Below, piece after piece: positions 9,012 to 14,656 of a stretch of 14,656 nt of DNA. The stretch is from Deinococcus sp. Lineage in GTDB: Bacteria > Deinococcota > Deinococci > Deinococcales > Deinococcaceae. The stretch's first letter is position 1, and every line of letters starts with the position of its first letter. The stretch spans positions 1 through 14,656 of the forward strand of contig NZ_JAUNHK010000070.1 of NCBI RefSeq assembly GCF_030523985.1, written 5' to 3'. A program made the position numbers and the translations under genes. The notes beneath the pieces are model-generated. The model searched no databases. It saw only the letters and a list, made by a program, of their open reading frames with translations, and had not been told where the DNA came from.

Positions 9012-10187
9012 GTGAATCCCGACCTCCTTTTCGTCATCCTCGCTGGCATCCTGGGCCTGCTGGTGGGGTCTTTTTCCAATGTGCTGATCTGGCGGCTGCC
9101 ACGCGGCGAAAACATCGCTTTTCCGCCCAGCCACTGCCCCAAGTGCGACCATCCTCTGGCCCCCAAAGACTTGGTGCCGCTGTTTTCCTGGCTGTCGCTG
9201 GGCGGCAAATGCCGCTATTGCCGCGCCCCCATCAACCCGCGTTATCCCATCGTCGAGGCGCTGACGGGCATCGGGTACGCCGCCATTGCCGCCGCTTTTC
9301 CCTTCGCCGTCTACGGGGCGGGCACGCTCGGCCTGATGGTGCTGTTCACCACCCTGCTGGTCGGGAGCGCCATCGACCTCGACACCATGACCATTCCCGA
9401 CGAACTGACCCTGTCGGGCACGCTGCTGGGGGTGCTGTTCGGGTTGGCGGGGGCCGGACTGTATGCCCGCGAGGGCGTGCTGGGCCTGCCGAACGTGAGT
9501 CAGGCGGTAGAGGGCGCTCTGCTGGGCGCGGGCGTGCTGGTCGCCATCGGGGTGTTCGGGTCGTGGGTGATGCGTCGCTTTCGCGAGCGGCGTTTTCCCG
9601 AGATGCCGCTGGGCTACCAGCAAATCAGCCTGGGCCTGCTGGCGGGCGCGTGGCTGGGGCCGTGGTGGGGTCTGGGCGTGGCCGCGTTGTCCATTCTGGT
9701 CAACCTGCTCGCCAAAAGGGTGGTGCGGATTCCCGAACTGCTCACCCTGGGCGGCTTTCTGGTCAGTCTGGTGCTGAGCAGCGGCGGCACTGGCCCCAGC
9801 ATCGGCGCTATGGCACAGGGCGGCCTGATGGCGGCGGGCGCAGTGGCGCTGGTCTGCGGCGTGTACTGGTGGCTGTATTGGCGCAGAAATCCCGAAACCG
9901 AGGACGACGCTGCCGACGAGGACGGCGACCCGGTGGCGATGGGCTTCGGGGACGTGAAGTTGGCGGCGGCCATCGGCGCGTTCCTGGGGTGGGAAAGGCT
10001 GCTGATGGCGGTCGTGGCGGCCATTTTCGCGGGGGCAGTGCTGGGGCTGGTGCAACTGGCCCTGAAAAAGGGGCGGCAGATTAAATTCGGCCCCTATCTG
10101 GCCTTCGGGGCGATGGTGGCACTGTTCTGGGGCGGCCCGCTGCTGGACGCTTGGCAGCAGTGGCAGAACTCTTTAGTGCAGCCCTGA
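9012..10187 (+). CDS. pilD: Type IV prepilin peptidase with a duplicated core (A24 family)
   Basis: A 391-residue membrane aspartic protease expected to cleave the leader of type IV prepilins and pseudopilins, and possibly to N-methylate the new N-terminus. The first segment ends in GSFSNVLIWRLP, typical of the N-terminal domain. A zinc-type motif follows, with CPKC at 42-45 and CRYC at 67-70. Catalytic Asp motifs are IDLDTMTIPDELTL (D122/D124) and MGFGDVKL (D314). In usual family members these lie some 60-70 residues apart; here they are about 190 apart. The extra stretch looks like a second copy of the core: IPDELTL at 128 with MPLGYQQ at 198, and IPELLTL at 240 with MGFGD at 310, each pair 70 residues apart. 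The first copy lacks GxGD and the second lacks the first Asp. An acidic linker (294-306) precedes the intact GFGD. The GTG start is set by the upstream -10. No pilin genes are adjacent. Confidence 0.9.
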   Translation: MNPDLLFVILAGILGLLVGSFSNVLIWRLPRGENIAFPPSHCPKCDHPLAPKDLVPLFSWLSLGGKCRYCRAPINPRYPIVEALTGIGYAAIAAAFPFAVYGAGTLGLMVLFTTLLVGSAIDLDTMTIPDELTLSGTLLGVLFGLAGAGLYAREGVLGLPNVSQAVEGALLGAGVLVAIGVFGSWVMRRFRERRFPEMPLGYQQISLGLLAGAWLGPWWGLGVAALSILVNLLAKRVVRIPELLTLGGFLVSLVLSSGGTGPSIGAMAQGGLMAAGAVALVCGVYWWLYWRRNPETEDDAADEDGDPVAMGFGDVKLAAAIGAFLGWERLLMAVVAAIFAGAVLGLVQLALKKGRQIKFGPYLAFGAMVALFWGGPLLDAWQQWQNSLVQP

Positions 10188-10203
10188 AAGCCGTAAAAGA
10201 AGT

Positions 10204-10236
10204 CCCCACCTGACTGTTCGGTGGGGGTTTTTCTTT
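10204..10236. terminator. Terminator shared by the prepilin peptidase and the convergent queF-like gene
   Basis: CCCCACC (10204-10210) and GGTGGGG (10220-10226) form a 7-bp stem with a nine-base loop, followed by GTTTTTCTTT on the + strand. It begins 16 bases after the peptidase stop. On the minus strand ACTTCTTTTA follows the stem, so it may also stop the queF-like transcript, which ends at 10248. Confidence 0.75.
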
Positions 10237-10247
10237 GCAGGCAGCAG

Positions 10248-10628
10248 TCAAGGCTGAGCAGGCGGCAGCGGCGCGGGTCTTCCCACCGCCCGGATGCGCT
10301 GGCCCTGACGCAAGCGGTTGAACTGCACGTCGGCCACCGCTTCGACCTCGTGGCCCAGCAGGTGCGCGGCGTCCTCGGCCACGGTCTGCACGAAAAATTC
10401 CATGTCGCGCACCACCGGGTGCCCCACGAAGCCGTCTATGTAGGCGTCCAGGCTGAACAGTTCGAGCAGTTGGGCCTGGGCACGGTAGCGCAGGGTAAGG
10501 GTACTACCGGGCTTGGGATTTTTGGTCATGGGGCAGAGTTCGGGCAGGTGCAGCACATGTTCCACGTCGGTTTCCATGTCGGGGCGGGCGTTGGCGATGG
10601 CCCGTAGCAGGTGAGCTTGGTCGCTCAT
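10248..10628 (-). CDS. QueF-like T-fold protein (divergent preQ0 reductase homologue)
   Basis: A 126-residue single-domain protein resembling the unimodular QueF family, which reduces the preQ0 nitrile to preQ1 in queuosine synthesis. ELCPMTKNPKPG carries Cys32 at the position of the catalytic Cys, and E56 in LLELFSLDAYIDGF aligns with the substrate-binding Glu of the QueF motif (typically ESKSLK). However, the catalytic Asp expected seven residues after the Cys is Lys39, and both lysines of that motif are replaced (F58, D61). It may therefore be an altered enzyme, a QueF-like amidino- or ligand-binding protein, or inactive. The start is ATG 10628, overlapping the stop of the transporter gene as ATGA. 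There is no own ribosome binding site, which implies translational coupling and a shared precursor pathway. An upstream-extended frame into the transporter gene is not credible. Confidence 0.7.
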   Translation of the reverse strand: MSDQAHLLRAIANARPDMETDVEHVLHLPELCPMTKNPKPGSTLTLRYRAQAQLLELFSLDAYIDGFVGHPVVRDMEFFVQTVAEDAAHLLGHEVEAVADVQFNRLRQGQRIRAVGRPAPLPPAQP

Positions 10629-11185
10629 GCGGCCTGCAGGGTCTGGCCCCGGCGCACGCGGAAAGCCAGCAGCGCGGCAATCAGATACTTCGCCAGAATG
10701 TCCGCGAAGATAATTTGCAGGATGTCGCGGGTGCTCATATCGCCCCAGAAGGCCAGTAGCGTGAAGATGATGGAATCGAGCGGCACGCTCACGGCGTTGC
10801 TCGCCAGCACCCGCGTCCACCAGTTGCGGTGAATCAGGCTCTGGTAGACGCCCGTATCGGCCAGTTCGCCCACCAGAATCGCCAGGAAGGACGCGCCCAC
10901 GAAGCGCAGCGGCGTGCCCAGCAGCAGCGCCGCCACCGTGTTGACCAGCAGCGCCAGCGCGATGGCGAGGTAGACGGTCCGCAAGCCGCCGCTCTGATGA
11001 ATGCGGTCGCGCAGGGTAAAGACGGCGGCAAAGAAAATGGTGCCGATGCTCAGCAGGCCGAACACGGGCAACTGAATGAATTTGTCGAGGGTCAGGTTGG
11101 CGAGCAGAATGCTCAGGGCGTACAGCACCACGAGAATGGTCGGCAGCAGGGCAGGGCGGCCCAGGCCAGTCGGCAGGGTGGTCAT
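10625..11185 (-). CDS. VUT/YhhQ-family queuosine precursor transporter
   Basis: A 186-residue integral membrane protein of the VUT family (formerly DUF165), with about six hydrophobic segments. Family signatures are visible: GELADTGVYQ near residue 110, and SNAVSVPLDSIIFTLLAF around 130-147. E. coli YhhQ of this family imports preQ0, and related proteins import other 7-deazapurines. The partner gene here suggests the same role. I chose ATG 11185 because a perfect AGGAGG lies six bases upstream (11192-11197, minus strand). An in-frame TTG at 11212 would place that site inside the coding region. It is shorter than YhhQ (about 220 residues), mainly at the termini. It overlaps the queF-like gene by four bases and follows bamA after a terminator. 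Confidence 0.85.
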   Translation of the reverse strand: MTTLPTGLGRPALLPTILVVLYALSILLANLTLDKFIQLPVFGLLSIGTIFFAAVFTLRDRIHQSGGLRTVYLAIALALLVNTVAALLLGTPLRFVGASFLAILVGELADTGVYQSLIHRNWWTRVLASNAVSVPLDSIIFTLLAFWGDMSTRDILQIIFADILAKYLIAALLAFRVRRGQTLQAA

Positions 11186-11191
11186 CTCTCT

Positions 11192-11197
11192 CCTCCT
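11192..11197 (-). promoter_or_regulatory. Strong Shine-Dalgarno site for the VUT transporter
   Basis: AGGAGG on the minus strand is six bases before ATG 11185 and fixes the start of the transporter. It is one of the few perfect ribosome binding sites in a window where many genes appear leaderless. Confidence 0.8.
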
Positions 11198-11198
11198 C

Positions 11199-11241
11199 GG
11201 CCACAGCGACAAAACAGGTCACGGGCCAGTGGCCCAGGATA
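11199..11241 (-). promoter_or_regulatory. Leader of the VUT-queF unit: candidate -10 and overlapping stems
   Basis: TATCCT (11236-11241, minus strand) is a possible -10. Just downstream, GGCCAC (11229-11234) can pair with GTGGCC (11199-11204), which abuts the Shine-Dalgarno site. The same bases can instead form GGGCC/GGCCC (11231-11235 with 11223-11227). If transcription starts about 11229, neither stem is complete, so the structures would matter only in transcripts from further upstream. I see no preQ1 riboswitch consensus. Confidence 0.3.
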
Positions 11242-11258
11242 GCGGAAGGAGAGCGCCG

Positions 11259-11292
11259 AAAAGAAAATTCCCTGACCACCAGGGGCCAGGGA
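11259..11292 (-). terminator. Intrinsic terminator of bamA
   Basis: On the minus strand TCCCTGGCC (11284-11292) pairs with GGTCAGGGA (11269-11277) over nine positions, one G-T, around a six-base loop. ATTTTCTTTT follows. It begins about 20 bases past the bamA stop codon and separates it from the VUT transporter gene. Confidence 0.8.
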
Positions 11293-11313
11293 GACAGATC
11301 TATCAGCTGAGGC

Positions 11314-13869
11314 TTACCAGAAGTTGCCGATGCGGAAGTGGAAGCGTCCGCCGTTGATGGGCGTGCCGTTGCCGTCAGCGCGCTGGGGGCTGTAGCCGTA
11401 GTCGAAGCGCAGGCTGGGCAGCTGCGTGCCGCCAAAGCCCAGGTTGAGCTGCACGCCCGCGCCGACGCCGTAAGCGCTCTTGGCGGCCTCGCCACTCTTC
11501 CAGGTCGTGCCGTAGTCGGCGAACAGCACCCCGTACAGCCCCTGCGCCACGCCGCCCGACAGACCGAAGTCGTAGCGGTATTCCAGGCTGGAGGAGAAGT
11601 AGTTGGTGCCGAACAGTTGCCCGTCTTCCAGGCCGCGCAGTTCGCGGGAGGCCAGGGGGTTGGAGCCGCCGAGGTAGTACCCGGTGCCGTCGGGGAAGTT
11701 GCCGCTGGTCATACCCGTGTTGGCACGGGCCGCCAGCACCTGCTTGTAGGTTTCCAGGCCGAAGGACCGCTTGACGCGCCCGCCGAAGCCGTAATAGCCA
11801 CTCACACCGATTTCGCCATCCGTCCAGCCCAGCGGCTGATCGCCCTGACGTCCGAAGTTGTAGCCCACCGCGCCGTAGGCCCGCACGCCACGTCCGGGGA
11901 AGTTGGCGTCGTCGGTGTTGTCGTAGTTCAGGGCGGTGCTCAGGCGGGTGGTCAGGCTGGTGGCGGGCAACAGGGCCGCCGCTTCGGTGTCGGTCAGGGT
12001 GCTGACTTCGCCGTCCTGCTTGGTCTCGAGGTAGTAGTTGCGACTGTTGAACGACGCGCTGACGTTGCCGCTGAGGTTGGGGGTGATGTTGCGCCCCAGG
12101 CCCAGGCTAAAGCCCGAAGTCCGCACCGTGTAGTCGCGCCCGGTGTCCTTGTCGCTGCTGTCGAGCAGGGCATTGTTGCCGCCCACCGTGCTGCCGACCC
12201 CGAAGCTGAGGCTGGTGCGCTTGCTGCGGAAATCGGCAAAGTCGAGGTCGAGCCAGGGAATGGTGTAGTTGAGGTTGCCGAACCAGTTTTGCCCGGCCTG
12301 GTTCTGGGTGGCCCCCAGGTTCACGCCGAAGTTGTGGCCCAGACCGAAGACGTTGGAGTTGACATACCCGATTTCACCGTTCCAGCCGCCCTGCATGCTG
12401 TCGTAGCCCAGGCTGAGGTTGACCGGAATCCCGGTGCGGCCTTCCGACACGGCGATGACGTAGGTGATCTTTTCCGGTGCCTGCGGGTCGCTCTTGACGC
12501 GCACGTCGTTGATGGTGACGTAGCCCAGCGCACTGATGCGGCCCAGGGCGGCCTGCACGTCCTTGCTGTTGAAGGTCTGCCCCGGCAGCGGTAGTTCGCG
12601 CAGAATCACGCGGTCCTGGGTCTTGTGCTGGCCCTGCCATGCCAGTTCGTAGCCCGCCAGTTGCACCTCGCGCACGGTGTAGGTCAGCACGCCGTTCTGG
12701 AAGGAAATGGCGTCACGGGTGCTGATTTCGTAGCCCGCCTGACGGTAGAGGTCACGCAGCGCGATGAAATCGTCCTGCGCCAGTTGCGGCGAATACACGT
12801 CGCCCACCTTGGTCTTGAGGGCCGCCTGAAGCGCCTTGGTTGGCACCTTGGTGTTGCCCACGATCACGATGCTGCTGACCGGGCCGCTTTCCACGTCCGC
12901 CGCGCCGAACAGCACCCGCACCTGGGCCGGGTTCTGCGGGTCGGCGTCGAGGGCAAAGCCCACCGCCTTGCCCGTCTGGTTGGCGAGGGTCCGCACGTCG
13001 GCCTGAAGCTGCGAGAGGCGCAGCGGCTGCCCGGCCTGGGTTTGCAGCGTGGGCGTCTGGGCGAGTTCACCCAGCGGCGAAAGGTCCACGCTCGCCACGC
13101 GGCTTTCGAGCACGGTGGCTTTCAGGACGCCATTTTCCAGGGTCACGCTGCGGGGGTCGAGGCCTGCCTGGAAGTACCCGGCTTCGTCGTAAGCGGCCTG
13201 AAGCGCGTCTGCCGCCGCAAAAAACGCCTGGGTGGTAAAGCGTTTGGCGTTTTGCATCGGCTTGAAAATCTCGACGATTTTGCTCTGGGGCAGCAGCGTC
13301 ACGCCCGAGATTTCCACGCGGGTCAGCGGGGCCGACTCGTCCACCACGAACGACACGCTCACGGTGCCGTCGCTGTTGGTCGTGGTCTGGGTGCTGATGC
13401 TGGGCACGAAGGGAAAGCCTTCCTGGCGGTAGTTCTGCGCCAGGGCTTCCTTGGCCTGCTCCAGGCGCTTGGTGTTCAGGGTCGCGCCGGGGGCGATGTT
13501 CAACAGTTCGGCCACGCTGGCCTTGAAGGCGTCGCCGGGCAAGAAGGCCATACCGCTGGCCTGCACGTCCTTGATGGTGGGGTTGGGCGTGACGGTGACG
13601 ACCAGCGTGTCCTGCCCGCCCACGGTACGCAGTTCGGCGGCAGCAGTCTTGAAATACCCGCTGTCCAGCACGTCCTGCTCGACCTGACGCAGATTGACGC
13701 TGGAAAGGGGCGTGCCGGGCTGCACCGTCAGCGTGGTCTTGACAAAGTCCGCGAGCAGGTCGGTGGTCCCGACCACGCTGATTTGCTGGACGGTGCCCGC
13801 CTGCTGGGCAAATGCCGGAGCCGGGGCAATCAGGGCGATGGTGACGGCAAATGTCAGGGGGTGTCTCAT
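11314..13869 (-). CDS. bamA: BamA/Omp85 outer-membrane assembly protein
   Basis: An 851-residue outer-membrane protein that inserts beta-barrel proteins. Residues 1-21 form a signal peptide ending AFA before Gln22. About six POTRA-like repeats follow (roughly 26-94, 97-177, 182-255, 257-322, 330-400 and 402-476), each with a hydrophobic first strand such as ISVVG, VEISG or IVIVG. Proteobacterial BamA has five. From about 480 to the end is a 16-strand-type barrel rich in alternating Gly, Asn and aromatics. ELRGLEDGQLFG (LRGL at 744-747) corresponds to the conserved VRGF-type loop-6 motif. The protein ends in Phe-Arg-Ile-Gly-Asn-Phe-Trp, a typical beta-signal with a terminal aromatic. The ATG at 13869 is preceded by AGGAGA four bases upstream. 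No lipoprotein, chaperone or LPS genes are adjacent. Confidence 0.93.
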   Translation of the reverse strand: MRHPLTFAVTIALIAPAPAFAQQAGTVQQISVVGTTDLLADFVKTTLTVQPGTPLSSVNLRQVEQDVLDSGYFKTAAAELRTVGGQDTLVVTVTPNPTIKDVQASGMAFLPGDAFKASVAELLNIAPGATLNTKRLEQAKEALAQNYRQEGFPFVPSISTQTTTNSDGTVSVSFVVDESAPLTRVEISGVTLLPQSKIVEIFKPMQNAKRFTTQAFFAAADALQAAYDEAGYFQAGLDPRSVTLENGVLKATVLESRVASVDLSPLGELAQTPTLQTQAGQPLRLSQLQADVRTLANQTGKAVGFALDADPQNPAQVRVLFGAADVESGPVSSIVIVGNTKVPTKALQAALKTKVGDVYSPQLAQDDFIALRDLYRQAGYEISTRDAISFQNGVLTYTVREVQLAGYELAWQGQHKTQDRVILRELPLPGQTFNSKDVQAALGRISALGYVTINDVRVKSDPQAPEKITYVIAVSEGRTGIPVNLSLGYDSMQGGWNGEIGYVNSNVFGLGHNFGVNLGATQNQAGQNWFGNLNYTIPWLDLDFADFRSKRTSLSFGVGSTVGGNNALLDSSDKDTGRDYTVRTSGFSLGLGRNITPNLSGNVSASFNSRNYYLETKQDGEVSTLTDTEAAALLPATSLTTRLSTALNYDNTDDANFPGRGVRAYGAVGYNFGRQGDQPLGWTDGEIGVSGYYGFGGRVKRSFGLETYKQVLAARANTGMTSGNFPDGTGYYLGGSNPLASRELRGLEDGQLFGTNYFSSSLEYRYDFGLSGGVAQGLYGVLFADYGTTWKSGEAAKSAYGVGAGVQLNLGFGGTQLPSLRFDYGYSPQRADGNGTPINGGRFHFRIGNFW

Positions 13870-13872
13870 GTT

Positions 13873-13878
13873 TCTCCT
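13873..13878 (-). promoter_or_regulatory. Shine-Dalgarno site of bamA
   Basis: AGGAGA on the minus strand is four bases before ATG 13869. It supports this start, which also yields an intact signal peptide. Confidence 0.75.
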
Positions 13879-14076
13879 AGTGTCGCACGGTCTGGCCCTC
13901 GGGGGATAGGCAGCAGGTCACGGACGTTGCGTCACAGTTGCCCAAGGCACGCTGAGAAGGGTGAAGGGAGGTTGACTCAGGACTCATCACCTGGGCCGCA
14001 GCTCACCTCTGCTACCTTCCTTTGCCCAGTTTCGGCGGGCCGGAGCAGGCGCGGGTGTCCAGAGAGACGGACGCCA

Positions 14077-14108
14077 TACAATAAATGACCGCCAGTTCTC
14101 TGTACTGG
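14077..14108. promoter_or_regulatory. Candidate control region between bamA and the TetR gene
   Basis: CCAGT (14092-14096) and ACTGG (14104-14108) form an inverted repeat around seven bases, 36 bases upstream of the TetR -10. This is a plausible but weak operator for the divergent regulator. The AT-rich TACAATA at 14077-14083 offers a -10 on either strand (TACAAT rightward, TATTGT leftward). The leftward one could serve bamA with a leader of about 200 bases, but no good -35 is present. The remainder of the 286-base gap (13870-14155) shows no gene I can support. Confidence 0.25.
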
Positions 14109-14143
14109 TGAATACCTTCACTTTGAGATGTACGCGGAAGGGT

Positions 14144-14149
14144 TACGAT
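14144..14149 (+). promoter_or_regulatory. -10 element of a leaderless promoter for the TetR gene
   Basis: TACGAT fits TANNNT and lies six bases before GTG 14156, with no Shine-Dalgarno sequence between. TTGAGA at 14123-14128 resembles a -35 box with a short 15-base spacer. Confidence 0.5.
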
Positions 14150-14155
14150 TCTGCG

Positions 14156-14656
14156 GTGTCTGCCGGTCCTTCTCGCCCCCTCCGCGCCCGTAGCGCCACC
14201 GAAAAGAGTCGCCGCCGGGATGACATCCTTCAAGCGGCGGAGCGGCTCTGGACTGCCGGGGTCTACACCGACCTGAGCATGAGCCAGGTGGCGCGGGAAG
14301 CACGTCTCGCCAAGGGAACCCTCTACCTCTATTTCGACACCAAAGAAGAATTGTTTCTGGCGCTGTTGACCGACCATCTGCGGACTTGGTTGCAAGAACT
14401 CCACACCCTGCTTCAGGAACGCCGTCCCCAGCAGCCCACCGAAATCACGGCCACGCTGCTCCAGTCTATCCAGGGCAAGGAAAACCTGCGCCGATTGCTG
14501 CTGCTGCTCAATACGGTTCTGGCCCGCCGCCTGTCGCCCCAGACCCTTCTGAATTTCCGGCGTGACCTGCGCCACCTGTACGAAGCCGTGCTTCCCTTGC
14601 TGCCCTGTCGAGCGGCTGGCAGCACGTCGCAGACGACTACTCCTTTCCTGGTGACA
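14156..14656 (+). CDS. TetR-family transcriptional regulator (3' end outside the window)
   Basis: The first 167 residues of a TetR-type repressor; the frame is still open at the window edge. The N-terminal DNA-binding domain is clear: RRDDILQAAERLW, then the helix-turn-helix SMSQVAREARLAKGTLYLYF (41-60) and DTKEELF. The ligand-binding part begins around residue 75 and cannot be assigned a ligand. The GTG start follows from the -10 six bases upstream. Divergence from bamA suggests it may control its own gene and perhaps bamA or a rightward neighbour not seen here. After LYEAVLPLLP (150) the frame becomes Ser/Thr-rich and less helix-like, while the +1 frame reads AALSSGWQHVADDYSFPGD. A frameshift near 14600 is possible but unproven. 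Confidence 0.85.
   Translation, partial: MSAGPSRPLRARSATEKSRRRDDILQAAERLWTAGVYTDLSMSQVAREARLAKGTLYLYFDTKEELFLALLTDHLRTWLQELHTLLQERRPQQPTEITATLLQSIQGKENLRRLLLLLNTVLARRLSPQTLLNFRRDLRHLYEAVLPLLPCRAAGSTSQTTTPFLVT

Noticed and set aside
11199..11241. A preQ1 riboswitch ahead of the queuosine-precursor transporter.
   Set aside because: No match to the preQ1-I core or its A-rich tail, and the leader is too short for the larger classes.
10629..11495. N-terminal extension of the queF-like frame to 11495.
   Set aside because: The extension lies out of frame over the VUT transporter gene and reads as Arg/Pro-rich noise. The ATGA overlap gives a natural start at 10628.
13877..13987. A 36-residue minus-strand frame ending in the TAG that overlaps the bamA Shine-Dalgarno region.
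   Set aside because: Its end is suggestive of a leader peptide, but it has only a weak ribosome binding site and no recognisable peptide features. Chance frames of this size are expected.
12625..14088. A 487-codon open frame on the + strand opposite the N-terminal half of bamA.
   Set aside because: Antisense to POTRA coding sequence, with biased composition and no domain.
14085..14111. An eight-codon frame (MTASSLYW) just after TACAAT.
   Set aside because: Too close to the putative -10 and too short to distinguish from chance.

Overview
The window most likely comes from a Deinococcus chromosome. It is GC-rich, with strong G/C preference at third codon positions and long open antisense frames as a by-product. 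It encodes an outer-membrane BamA/Omp85 protein with many POTRA domains. Five genes have a TANNNT -10 element 6-7 bases before an ATG or GTG start, the leaderless arrangement common in Deinococcus. Genus placement is inference; I cannot name the species.

Left part (1-4300). A structured, terminator-like element (6-99) and a bidirectional hairpin terminator (119-150) precede a stand-alone cytoplasmic molybdopterin oxidoreductase read leftward. A 130-base gap after it contains a strong small palindrome (2205-2251). A secreted or membrane-anchored hypothetical protein (+) follows, broken by what looks like a one-base deletion near 2836. It converges with one base of space on an MFS transporter (-).

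Middle (4295-10187). An EF-G-like translational GTPase (-) with non-canonical G motifs is divergent from polynucleotide phosphorylase (+), whose C-terminal tail is Arg/Gly/Asp-rich. A type IV prepilin peptidase (+) follows after a terminator. This peptidase is unusually long because its catalytic core appears to be tandemly duplicated, with one catalytic Asp motif surviving in each copy.

Right part (10188-14656). A QueF-like T-fold protein and a VUT/YhhQ-type queuosine-precursor transporter form a two-gene leftward unit with an ATGA overlap. They lie downstream of bamA (-), from which they are separated by a good intrinsic terminator. A TetR-family regulator (+), cut by the window edge, is divergent from bamA across about 290 bases.

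Most of this is ordinary housekeeping and envelope chromosome, and I see no new multi-gene system, transposon, CRISPR array or RNA operon. The most notable items are the duplicated and reciprocally degenerate prepilin peptidase, the QueF homologue lacking expected catalytic residues, the EF-G paralogue with altered GTP-binding motifs, and the repeated leaderless-promoter signature.
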